This document shows, in pieces, positions 36,585 to 43,928 of a stretch of DNA of 64,000 nucleotides; positions within the stretch are counted from its first letter, which is position 1, and each line of letters opens with the position of its first letter. Under the pieces are notes generated by a model, which ran no database searches, had not been told where the DNA came from, and saw only the letters and a list, made by a program, of their open reading frames with translations. The position numbers were made by a program, and so were the translations under genes. Location of the stretch: NCBI RefSeq assembly GCF_003046175.1, contig NZ_PZZM01000001.1:4915001-4979000 (forward strand), written 5' to 3'. Source of the stretch: Bosea sp. 124 (GTDB lineage: Bacteria; Pseudomonadota; Alphaproteobacteria; Rhizobiales; Beijerinckiaceae).

Positions 36585-37598
36585 GTGCCGATCGCGACGA
36601 GAATTTTTGACAACCCGCAGATGCTTCGGGTCCTCACCGACGCCATGCCGCAGATGGTCTGGTCCACCCAACCGGACGGGTTCCACGATTACTACAACGC
36701 CCGCTGGTACGAGTTCACTGGCGTGCCAAAGGGCTCGACCGATGGCGAGGGCTGGAGCGGCATGTTCCATCCCGAGGACCAGGACCGGGCTTGGGGACGC
36801 TGGCGGCATGCGCTGGAAACCGGTGAGCCGTACGAGGTCGAGTATCGCCTGAAGCACCACTCCGGCGAATACCGATGGACGTTGGGCAGGGCGCTGCCGG
36901 TGCGCGACGGCGACGGTAAGATCGTGCGCTGGATCGGCACATGCACCGACATCGACGAGGCCAAGCGCGCAGCCGAACAGAACCAGCTTCTCAGCCAGGA
37001 ACTCGCCCACCGCATCAAGAACATCTTCGCCGTGATAAGCGGTCTCATCGGCCTGTCCGTCCGGCAGGCACCCGAATGCAAGGACTTCGCGACCTCGCTG
37101 CGCGAACGGATCGCGGCCTTGGGCCGGGCCCATGAGTTCGTCCGACCGCACAGCGTGGAATCCCGTCCAACCATTGGTCGCACAACACTGGGTGGGATGC
37201 TCCGCGAGCTGTTCGAGCCCTATCCCGCCCTCGACACCGGCAACATCACGATCGTCGGCGACGATGTCCCGGTCGACGACAGGGGCGCGACGCCCTTCGC
37301 CCTGCTGTTCCACGAACTGGCCACCAATGCGGTCAAATATGGCGCGCTGTCGACAGACGACGGCAAGGTGGCCATCTCGATCTCTATCGCAGGCGACGAT
37401 GTCGTCGTCATCTGGAAGGAGATTGGCGGCCCCGCAGTGTCAGGTGCGCCCGAACGGACAGGCTTCGGGTCACGGCTTTCCGAGGTCGCAGTTCGCAACC
37501 AGCTCGCCGGCGATTTGCAGCGGTCCTGGGAGCCAGACGGCCTGCGGCTAACCGTGCGCGTGCCGGCCGCCAACCTGGCGAGAGGCGACATCGCCTGA
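36585..37598 (+). CDS. PAS-domain sensor histidine kinase, HWE family
   Basis: Soluble sensor kinase of 337 residues with no membrane helix. A PAS/PAC fold occupies about 10-127 (TDAMPQMVWSTQPDGF, YEVEYRLKHHSGEYRW); the phosphorylation His is near 142 in ELAHRIKNIFAVISGL, followed by the catalytic domain with N-box HELATNAVKYGAL and the W-x-E of the HWE group (IWKEIG). HWE/HisKA_2 kinases commonly feed the PhyR-NepR-EcfG stress switch. GTG at 36585 was chosen with AGAAGAGA upstream; a TTG one codon earlier is possible. Its 3' end overlaps the response regulator gene by 51 bases, tail to tail. Confidence 0.9.
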   Translation: MPIATRIFDNPQMLRVLTDAMPQMVWSTQPDGFHDYYNARWYEFTGVPKGSTDGEGWSGMFHPEDQDRAWGRWRHALETGEPYEVEYRLKHHSGEYRWTLGRALPVRDGDGKIVRWIGTCTDIDEAKRAAEQNQLLSQELAHRIKNIFAVISGLIGLSVRQAPECKDFATSLRERIAALGRAHEFVRPHSVESRPTIGRTTLGGMLRELFEPYPALDTGNITIVGDDVPVDDRGATPFALLFHELATNAVKYGALSTDDGKVAISISIAGDDVVVIWKEIGGPAVSGAPERTGFGSRLSEVAVRNQLAGDLQRSWEPDGLRLTVRVPAANLARGDIA

Positions 37599-37991
37599 GA
37601 AAGGCAGAAAGCATGCAGGAGGCACGACGTCCCTGCCTTCTCGCTTGGCGATGGCGAACGAGATGATCGAGGCGATCAAGCCGTCATCTAAGGGCTTCTC
37701 GACCACCCCCAGGGCGCCGGGAATACCGTCGGCCAGTAGGCGGGGGTTCGCGGTCACGAAGACGACCACGATGCCGCGCTTGGCCAACTCTCGTCCTACG
37801 TCTGGCCCGGTCAGGCCATCGCGCAGGTTTAGGTCGACGAGGGCCACGTCAGGCTTGTCCTCGGCAAGCTTCAAGGCCTCAAGGCTGTCGGCGGCGATGC
37901 CGACCGGCTGGAAGCCGGATTCCTCGATGATGGCTTCCATTTCCATGGCTACCAGCACCTCATCTTCGACGATTAGGATGCGGGCTGTCAT
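37548..37991 (-). CDS. single-domain response regulator
   Basis: Receiver-only protein of 147 residues with the acidic pocket (VEDE), phosphoacceptor Asp53 in ALVDLNLRDG, Thr80 in VTANP and Lys99 in VEKPL. There is no output domain; the last 30 residues (after AKREGRD) are unlike the family and overlap the kinase gene antisense. Such stand-alone receivers in Rhizobiales often act as phosphate sinks or partners of HWE kinases, so pairing with the convergent kinase is the natural inference. Confidence 0.9.
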   Translation of the reverse strand: MTARILIVEDEVLVAMEMEAIIEESGFQPVGIAADSLEALKLAEDKPDVALVDLNLRDGLTGPDVGRELAKRGIVVVFVTANPRLLADGIPGALGVVEKPLDDGLIASIISFAIAKREGRDVVPPACFLPFSGDVASRQVGGRHAHG

Positions 37992-38026
37992 GACTTCTAC
38001 CGGAATTCCTGATTGATGACGTTCTT

Positions 38027-38052
38027 AACCACCCTACCTAGCGGGTTGTTCC
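38027..38052 (-). promoter_or_regulatory. possible EcfG-type promoter before the response regulator
   Basis: Minus strand GGAAC-N17-GGTT, one base off the consensus, 36 bases before the ATG at 37991. Weaker than the sites at 36170 and 38604. Confidence 0.35.
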
Positions 38053-38136
38053 TGATCCAATAACGCTTTGTCGCCTTTGCCCAACGAAACACGGGCCGCC
38101 TCTCGGCAGCCCGCTCATCATTCCGTGATCGCGTCG

Positions 38137-38310
38137 TTAGACCTTGTCGACGACCTTCTTGATGGTCTCCTGGCCATCGTCAGAGCCTGTTGGCCCTCGC
38201 CCTTGGCTTCCTCGGCCTCAAGCTCGGCTTGTCCAGCGCCTTGCCGGCGACCTGCTTGACGTTGCCGACCGCCTCGCAGAGTGCCGGAAAGCAGACGCTC
38301 CAGAAGTCTG
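38137..38310 (-). pseudogene. csbD-like stress protein remnant
   Basis: Minus-strand pieces AVGNVKQVAGKALDK, then AELEAEEAKGEGQQAL, then ETIKKVVDKV and a stop at 38137 together match the C-terminal part of a CsbD-family stress protein, but they lie in different frames (at least two frameshifts) and the N-terminal half is missing. CsbD genes are typical general stress targets, in keeping with the rest of module A. Confidence 0.65.
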
Positions 38311-38327
38311 CTGGGAGCCATTTAGGG

Positions 38328-38397
38328 AAGCGTAAGCTGAACTCACCTCGTCACGCAGGGATCCAAAATTCGACGATGTGGTAGGTGTTTAATCCGT
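38328..38397. other. internal att-like junction between modules A and B
   Basis: Right end of A (AAGCGTAAG at 38328, GCAGGGATCCAAAATTCG at 38356-38373), exact core ACGATGTGGTAG (38374-38385), then left end of B (GTGT, TTAATCCG at 38390-38397). All landmarks keep the order and near-identical spacing of the other copies. Confidence 0.85.
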
Positions 38398-38603
38398 ACT
38401 CTTGGTGGGGGCCCGGTTGCTCCTGGTTCGAGGTAGCACCCGTCTTAGCGGGTCTCAAAGCGCGCCCGCAGCCCGCCCTCCCCGCCCGGAACAACCGCAC
38501 CAAACTAGCCAACAGTTCGCCATACGAAATGCGCCAATGGAAGATGAGGCGAGTTCAGGAACCCGCCATCAATCTGTCGAGTCCCCGGTTGTGGCTCAGC
38601 TCA

Positions 38604-38629
38604 GGAACTAGTGCCAGGCAATCAGCGTT
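38604..38629 (+). promoter_or_regulatory. EcfG-type stress promoter before DUF1206 gene
   Basis: GGAAC-N17-CGTT, an exact consensus match. The ATG at 38638 lies only eight bases past the -10 element, so the mRNA would be leaderless or nearly so; this also argues against the upstream GTG at 38611. Confidence 0.55.
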
Positions 38630-38637
38630 GCGGCGTC

Positions 38638-39462
38638 ATGGCCAAGTTACGCTCGCAAAACATAGATCCCGTCGAGGTTCTCGCTCGCATCGGTTATGCG
38701 GCACGAGGGCTGGTCTACACAATCGTCGGGTGGCTCGCTGTTCTAGCAGCCCTTGGCGGCGCGGCACGCGCGCCGGACAGTAAGACGGCGCTATCTGCCA
38801 TCCTGACACAGCCGTTCGGCGCGGTGCTGCTCGGCTTGGTTGCGGCCGGCCTGGTCTGCTTTGCCATCTGGCGCATCGCGCAAGCTGCTTTAGATGCGGA
38901 TCGTCTTGGTACCACAACAAAAGGATTAGTTCGTCGCGTAGGCTTTGCTGTGAGTGCAATCATCAACGCCGGTCTCGCATTCTCAGCCGTGCAGATGATC
39001 ATGCGGACTTCTGCCGTGGGAGGCGGAGACAGCGCAGCCCGCGACTGGACCGCATATTTGCTGTCATTCCAATTCGGCCAAATTCTGGTTGGCGTCGTCG
39101 GGGTTGTTGTCTTCGCCGCAGGGGGAGCTAACGCATGGAAAGGCTACAAGGGCCGTGTCATGGATCGAGTTACTGCCGACGGTCAGGTTGAACCTTGGCT
39201 GGTGAGGCTAGGACGGGCTGGCTACCTCGCCCGTGGCCTCGTATTCGCGCTTATAGGCGGCTTTTTCATCAGCGCGGCTTACCAAGCCAGGGCCAGCGAG
39301 GTTCAGGGCCTGGCGGGTGCGCTTCGGACATTGCAGGAGCAGCCTTATGGCTGGGCGTTGCTGTTGGTGACCGCGCTTGGCCTATTCGCGTTTGGTGCCT
39401 TCCAAATTGCTCTTGCGCGCTACCGCCGGATAAATCCAACTGGGTTCACTGCTTCAGTTTAG
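38638..39462 (+). CDS. DUF1206 membrane protein
   Basis: Integral membrane protein of 274 residues with six predicted helices arranged as three repeats of the DUF1206 unit. Each repeat opens with the R-x-GYxARG signature: ARIGYAARGLVYTIVGW, RRVGFAVSAIINAGLAF (degenerate) and GRAGYLARGLVFALIGG. Function unknown; the family is common in Actinobacteria and Rhizobiales and often stress-linked. It is the only cargo gene of module B apart from the IS element. ATG 38638 rather than GTG 38611 is preferred. Confidence 0.88.
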   Translation: MAKLRSQNIDPVEVLARIGYAARGLVYTIVGWLAVLAALGGAARAPDSKTALSAILTQPFGAVLLGLVAAGLVCFAIWRIAQAALDADRLGTTTKGLVRRVGFAVSAIINAGLAFSAVQMIMRTSAVGGGDSAARDWTAYLLSFQFGQILVGVVGVVVFAAGGANAWKGYKGRVMDRVTADGQVEPWLVRLGRAGYLARGLVFALIGGFFISAAYQARASEVQGLAGALRTLQEQPYGWALLLVTALGLFAFGAFQIALARYRRINPTGFTASV

Positions 39463-39770
39463 CTTTGGATCAAGTTCGCCGCGAGGAGTCTCGTGGCGGA
39501 CTAAACAGGCCGCTGCAAAAAAATTCTCATCAGTGTCGACCTTTTCGCGTTTCTGGCTACGGGTTTGTGGCCTGCATAGTTGAAAACCAGAACCGAAGAT
39601 GCGCCATCGGATTATGACATCTCTCATTCTTGTTGCGGCGCGTTTATCGCTAAAACTGCGCAGGTCGTTTCCCCTGATCTGTCACGTCCGGATGTAATGC
39701 GCCAATAGCTGCCGTTCGGGCCTTGCCAGGAACCGAACGTGCGAGGCGAAGGTGAGTCGGGACTGCTTTC
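39463..39770. other. gene-free stretch before the IS element
   Basis: About 310 bases with no convincing reading frame. The sequence at the IS insertion point (CTTTCGACC joined to CATAGCGGAC) is continuous once the IS and one target copy are removed. I see nothing else recognisable. Confidence 0.45.
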
Positions 39771-39774
39771 GACC

Positions 39775-41346
39775 GAGGCTGTGTAAAAACGCGCTGCCTG
39801 CCTTTGATCAACTGGGGCGGCGAGCCCGCGATGAGGGGCAGTGTCAGGCCCGGATCGCTTCCATCAGCGGCTTGGCGCCGATGATGGCGATGACGCGCTT
39901 GAGGTTATAGGCGAGGATGTGGAGGCCGATTTCGGTCTTCACGTTGGGCAGGCGCCTCGTCAGGAAGTGCGTCGCCCCCATCCAGGCCTTGATCGTGCCG
40001 AAGGGGTGTTCGACGAGCCGCCTTCGTTGGCGCATGGCGCCAGGCGTCAGATCCATCCGCCGTTGAAGGGCGTCGATGATCGCCTCGTGTTCCCAGCGGG
40101 TGACCCGCCGTTCGACGCTGGGCGTGCACTGAGCCTTGAGGGCGCAGGCCTGGCAACTAGCGCGATCCCAGTAGCGGTGGAGCGTCATTCCCCGCTCGAC
40201 CGTGGTCATATGGCGCGGCAGCAGCGCGCCGGATGGGCAGCGATAGACATCCTGCTCGGGCAGGTAGACGAAGTCCTGCTTGCCGAACCGGCCCTCGGCC
40301 TTGGCGCCCGAGGTCAGCGGCTTGGGCAGATAGGGCGTCACGCCCAGGGCCTCGCAGGAGCGGATCTCCTCGCCGGAGAAGTAGCCGCGGTCGGCCAGCG
40401 CATCGAGCTTTTCCGCGCCCATGGCGTTCTTTGCCTTGGCGGCCATGGCTGCGAGCTGCTCGCGGTCGCTGCCGGTCATGACCACGTCGTGGGCGACGAT
40501 CAGGTGATGCTTGGCCTCGACAGCGGACTGGACGTTGTAGCCGACAATCCCACTGCCGCGTCCGCTGGTGGCCATCGAGCGAGCGTCCGGATCGGTCAGC
40601 GAGATCTGGCCTTCAGGTGAGGCAGCGACTTGCGCCTCCATGGCCTTGAGCATCTTCATCTGCTCGCGCAGCCGCTCGACCTTCTCCTGCAGCCGTCCCG
40701 AGCGCGCCTCGGCGGCCTCGTCTTCCTGACGATCGGCCGTGTCGAGGTCACGCAGATAGCCCGCGATGTGTTCAGCCACCTGCTGCAGGCGCCTCGTGAG
40801 CTTGTGGGCCGTGAAGTTCTTGTCGCGGCTGTTCACTGCTTTGAACTTGCTGCCGTCGATGGCGACCAGGGTGCTCCCGAACAGGCCGATCTGACGGCAC
40901 AGCACCACGAACTGAGCGCAGGCGCCCTGGATCGCGGGCCCATTCTCCTTCCGGAAGTCGGCGATGGTCTTGTGGTCGGGCGCAAGCCTCCCCGTCAGCC
41001 ACATCAACTCGACATTGCGCCCCGCCTCGCGTTCCAGCCGGCGGCTGGACTGCACCTTGTTCAGGTAGCCGTAGATGTAGAGCTTGAGCAGCGTGGCCGG
41101 GTGGTAGGCCGGGCGTCCTGTCGCTGCCGGCGTCACGCCCTCAAAACCCAGGACCTCCAGATCCAGGTCATCGACGAACACGTCGACCACCCGCACCGGG
41201 TTCTCATCCGCCACATAGTCGTCCAGGCAATCGGGAAGCAGCGTCGGCTGCCGGCGGTCGCAACCCTCAACGAAGCGGCTCAAATCCGACCTCCCGACTG
41301 CAACGTCAGGAGTCTACCCGAACCAGCACGGTTTTCACACAGCCTC
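39775..41346. mobile_element. IS1182-family insertion sequence, complete
   Basis: A 1572-base element with terminal inverted repeats starting GAGGCTGTGTAAAAACG (left) and GAGGCTGTGTGAAAACCG (right, reverse complement), flanked by a 4-base direct repeat GACC at 39771-39774 and 41347-41350. It contains a single intact transposase gene. Both ends and target copies are intact, so the insertion is recent compared with the decay around it. Confidence 0.9.
39844..41283 (-). CDS. IS1182-family transposase
   Basis: DDE transposase of 479 residues. N-terminal DUF772-type domain (GRPAYHPATLLKLYIYGYLN), catalytic region beginning at VAIDGSKFKAVNSRDKN (first Asp) with the second Asp in ADRGYFSGEEI, a zinc-like Cys cluster (CPSGALLPRH, CQACALKAQC) and the C-terminal Glu in VEHPFGTIKAWMG. 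A coiled-coil-like insertion spans about 190-235 (LQEKVERLREQMKMLKAMEAQ-type segment). The frame is uninterrupted, so it is probably active. Confidence 0.93.
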   Translation of the reverse strand: MSRFVEGCDRRQPTLLPDCLDDYVADENPVRVVDVFVDDLDLEVLGFEGVTPAATGRPAYHPATLLKLYIYGYLNKVQSSRRLEREAGRNVELMWLTGRLAPDHKTIADFRKENGPAIQGACAQFVVLCRQIGLFGSTLVAIDGSKFKAVNSRDKNFTAHKLTRRLQQVAEHIAGYLRDLDTADRQEDEAAEARSGRLQEKVERLREQMKMLKAMEAQVAASPEGQISLTDPDARSMATSGRGSGIVGYNVQSAVEAKHHLIVAHDVVMTGSDREQLAAMAAKAKNAMGAEKLDALADRGYFSGEEIRSCEALGVTPYLPKPLTSGAKAEGRFGKQDFVYLPEQDVYRCPSGALLPRHMTTVERGMTLHRYWDRASCQACALKAQCTPSVERRVTRWEHEAIIDALQRRMDLTPGAMRQRRRLVEHPFGTIKAWMGATHFLTRRLPNVKTEIGLHILAYNLKRVIAIIGAKPLMEAIRA

Positions 41347-41439
41347 GACCCATAGCGGACGCGGTGTTCCAATGCCGATTGCCAGTCCGCCATTCTATAG
41401 GGCTCGCCCGGAAGCAGACGTTCTATACGTCGGCTATGG

Positions 41440-41509
41440 CCAAAAGCGTCAGCTGCCCCCTCCCGGCGCAGGAATCCATAATTCAACAATGTGGTAGGTG
41501 GTTAATCCG
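41440..41509. other. internal att-like junction between modules B and C
   Basis: Right end of B (AAAAGCGTCAGCTG, then GCAGGAATCCATAATTCA), core ACAATGTGGTAG (41486-41497, one base different from the others), then left end of C (GTGG, TTAATCCG at 41502-41509). Confidence 0.85.
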
Positions 41510-41598
41510 AGTTCGAGGTCTCCCCCCGACAACGAGGTGTCCGCTACCAGTGCCAGGCACTTGGGGGTGCAGTGAACGCGGTGGTCACGGCTTCAAGG

Positions 41599-41940
41599 TC
41601 AGCGCGGATTTTCCGGGAAAGTCAGATAAAGCTCTCGAACTGCTTCGATGTAGCTGGCCAATGGGCGCTTATCGCAGAATGACCGCAAGAACTGCTTTTT
41701 TGTCGGATTTGGGACGACCCGGAGATCGCGCGTTGGTTCGCCGCGAGAACGAACCGCCTCATTGATCGCGCTCCAATAGCCCTGAGCCCAGGCGAACGAC
41801 TGCACTTCTGCGACTGCCGGGTTTCGCCTGTAGAATTCTGCGAACTCAGCGCATGGAACGATCCCAAGCCCTGCGGTCACCGGCATCTGAGCATTGGCTG
41901 AGCCGGTCAAGATTATCAGGGCAATCATAACGCGACGCAT
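41599..41940 (-). CDS. small secreted protein of unknown function
   Basis: A protein of 113 residues with a signal peptide (MRRVMIALIILTGSANA). The mature domain includes CAEFAEFYRRNPAVAEVQSF, AQGYWSAINEA and FLRSFCDKRPLASYIEAV; the two Cys probably pair. The GYxSAxN pattern followed by a helical C-terminus recalls small periplasmic Rap1a/Tai-like immunity folds, but the resemblance is weak. AGGAG lies about five bases upstream of the ATG. Confidence 0.7.
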   Translation of the reverse strand: MRRVMIALIILTGSANAQMPVTAGLGIVPCAEFAEFYRRNPAVAEVQSFAWAQGYWSAINEAVRSRGEPTRDLRVVPNPTKKQFLRSFCDKRPLASYIEAVRELYLTFPENPR

Positions 41941-41955
41941 CTCAACTCCTGCCTG

Positions 41956-42234
41956 CTAACATCGCGGCCGATGGTATCCGCCTTTCGGCACGGCGTCTCG
42001 GATTAGGACCGCGTCCACGATCGCATCAGCAAGCTCGTAAACCGGCTTGCCAGCGTGGCGGGTCAGGGTCTGGACGATGGTGGCGTGGAGATCGTCGCGG
42101 TCTGACTTTTCGGCTGCGAGCTTTTCGCGCTCAAGTTTGCGGCGGAACGCTTCCATATTGCGGTGCGCCTCAGCGTGCGTCCTGCCGCATAAGATTAGAT
42201 GCGCGAGCTTCCTGCGAAACCGGCAGCAGGCCAT
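41956..42234 (-). CDS. hypothetical protein
   Basis: Frame of 92 codons with an Arg/Lys-rich, helical N-terminal half (NMEAFRRKLEREKLAAEKSD) and a C-terminal half ETIVQTLTRHAGKPVYEL-like (ATIVQTLTRHAGKPVYELAD). No family recognised. The start touches the recombinase remnant on the opposite strand, and an internal Met at about residue 27 could be the true start. Placement is tentative. Confidence 0.4.
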   Translation of the reverse strand: MACCRFRRKLAHLILCGRTHAEAHRNMEAFRRKLEREKLAAEKSDRDDLHATIVQTLTRHAGKPVYELADAIVDAVLIRDAVPKGGYHRPRC

Positions 42235-42449
42235 TTGAGCGATCTCTCATTCTGGATCGTGCTAGCTCTGGTCGGACCGCTGCCAAGGCTAGGGGCGTGA
42301 AGTTCGGGCGAACGCCCGCGATGACCCCGCAGAAGTTAGCTGTTGCGCGTGAGTTGCTAGCTCAGCCTGACAACACTATGAGCCAGGTCGCCGCAGCAAT
42401 CGGTGTTCACCGGGCGACGCTTTACCGAGCATTGGGCGCGCGCAACTGA
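42234..42449 (+). pseudogene. C-terminal remnant of a serine recombinase (resolvase/invertase)
   Basis: The plus-strand frame reads FERSLILDRASSGRTAAKAR, then GVKFGRTPAMTPQKLAVARE, and ends with MSQVAAAIGVHRATLYRALG before a TGA. This is the end of a small serine recombinase: the FER helix, the KARGVKFGR hinge and the Hin-type HTH_7 domain. The catalytic N-terminal domain is absent upstream. It is the only trace of a recombinase in the island. Confidence 0.8.
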
Positions 42450-42461
42450 GTGGCGCAACTC

Positions 42462-43772
42462 TCAATGGTCGGGATATCGAGTTTGGTATCGCTCGTCAGG
42501 CGCGAGCCAATCAGCGAGATAGCTGAGGGGATCTTGCTCGCCCAGCATCGCTCGCGCCAGCGCCAGGCGGCTTTGAATGTGCTCCCGGCGATCCTCACCG
42601 AGGTGCTCCAGCCGCTTCTCCGCCTCCACGAAGAAGCGCTCAACAGCGGTAGCCGCCGCCCACTGCTCCATGATTTCGGCCAACTGCTTCTTGCTATGCG
42701 ACAGCGCCTGCTCGACGGCTCTCCGATCCTCTTGCCGGCGATACCGCTCTTGCGCCTCGGCCCATTCTTTGCGGCGCTTGGCGGCAGCCTTTTCCTCAGC
42801 GTCGATCAGCGCCTGTAGTTCAGCCTCGGAACCGTGAAGCCGTGCGACGATCGAGGGAACGAGCGACTTCAGGCCAGCTGCATCTGTTTCCTGCCAGCTT
42901 GCTGACCATTCGATGTTCGCCAGCGGGCAATAGGCCACAAACCGAAACCGGCCGCAGGGTAGGTCTTGCTCGGTCGTCCATGAGTGCGTGAGCTGCCAGG
43001 GTCTGGCGGAGCGAACCAGCTTGCTGTCTTCCCGAACATAAGAGCCGTCGAGATATCGCATCGTCACGCGCTCGGTCATCTCGGTCAGCACCAGGCCGAC
43101 TGGGATAGAGCCGACGTAGGTGACCGTGGGACGGCGCGGAGACCAGATGCTGCCTGTCTGATACCGCCCGTACTTTCGATCCTTGCGCGGGACCTCCTGC
43201 TCGTCCACGTGCCTGCGCCGCATCTCCTGATCTGCAGGCGCAAACATGACGCGATGTCCCTTCAGGTCGAGCGCGTTGTAGATCTCGTTTGCGATGTCGA
43301 GTGCGGTAGATAGGTGGTCGGCCGACGCCACAATGTCGGGCAAGAGATATTTGTACGGCCGCAAAAACTCGTTCTTCTCGTCGGTGCGCGTTTTGCGGAA
43401 GGACTCGTCGACGCCGATCAGCATCGGGTGGCGTGCCGGTCTTTGTGGGCGATCGGCCGCTTTCCGCTCCACGCGACGGTACACACGCTTTGGCAGGGGC
43501 GCTAAAAGCCGAGTGCCTTTACTCCAACGGGCATGGTCTCCAGGCAGTGCAGCGGGCAGCTCGGGCCGAGGCGCCTCCTTCCCAACCGCCTTCTTCTGCC
43601 AGTACCCGGCGGGCGGTCTGGGCACGTTGAGCGCTTCGCAGATGCGAGCGAACTGGTAGTGGTTCATGCCGAGTTTTTCGGCCAGGTGGTTGATCGGCGT
43701 GGTCCAGACCCGCTCGAATAGGTCTTCACGCGTGATGCCAGCGGGCGGTGATGCTGCGTTCTCCGGGTCCAT
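42462..43772 (-). CDS. large protein of unknown function with N-terminal HTH-like region
   Basis: A protein of 436 residues from MDPENA; a Met 14 codons earlier is possible. The first 65 residues (ITREDLFERVWTTPINHLAE, then GMNHYQFARICEALNVPRPP and GYWQKKAVGK) match a helix-turn-helix-like module common at the start of hypothetical proteins in bacterial islands. The middle has no known fold; about 345-400 is a charged coiled coil (EEKAAAKRRKEWAEAQERYR). It converges with the recombinase remnant. A role in DNA binding is plausible from the N-terminus only; a defence role would be speculation based on DUF3883 next door. Confidence 0.75.
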   Translation of the reverse strand: MDPENAASPPAGITREDLFERVWTTPINHLAEKLGMNHYQFARICEALNVPRPPAGYWQKKAVGKEAPRPELPAALPGDHARWSKGTRLLAPLPKRVYRRVERKAADRPQRPARHPMLIGVDESFRKTRTDEKNEFLRPYKYLLPDIVASADHLSTALDIANEIYNALDLKGHRVMFAPADQEMRRRHVDEQEVPRKDRKYGRYQTGSIWSPRRPTVTYVGSIPVGLVLTEMTERVTMRYLDGSYVREDSKLVRSARPWQLTHSWTTEQDLPCGRFRFVAYCPLANIEWSASWQETDAAGLKSLVPSIVARLHGSEAELQALIDAEEKAAAKRRKEWAEAQERYRRQEDRRAVEQALSHSKKQLAEIMEQWAAATAVERFFVEAEKRLEHLGEDRREHIQSRLALARAMLGEQDPLSYLADWLAPDERYQTRYPDH

Positions 43773-43928
43773 TTGGTGCTCACGGTCGACGTGGTTTCGG
43801 CCTCGCAATCTCAAGCAGGAGCGCGATGGCGTGAAGTCCGAATGACAGCACGGAGCGTGCGTCGCCGGGGCAGGCGCCCTTCAGATAGCTTCTCGATTTC
43901 CGAGGCGATCGTCGCTACGAAGTGAGCT

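Noticed and set aside
38356..38375. Adjacent GGATCC and AATTC sequences in the att-like sites, looking like a cloning linker
   Set aside because: The sequence recurs at three distant places with single-base differences (GGATCCAAAATTC, GAATCCATAATTC, GGATCCAGAATTC) and within longer conserved flanks, so it is natural.
38610..41559. Shared 11-mer AGTGCCAGGCA at 38610-38620 and 41549-41559, near the left ends of modules B and C
   Set aside because: Its distance from the core differs (225 versus 52 bases) and it is absent from module A, so it is probably coincidence or part of the promoter sequence in B.
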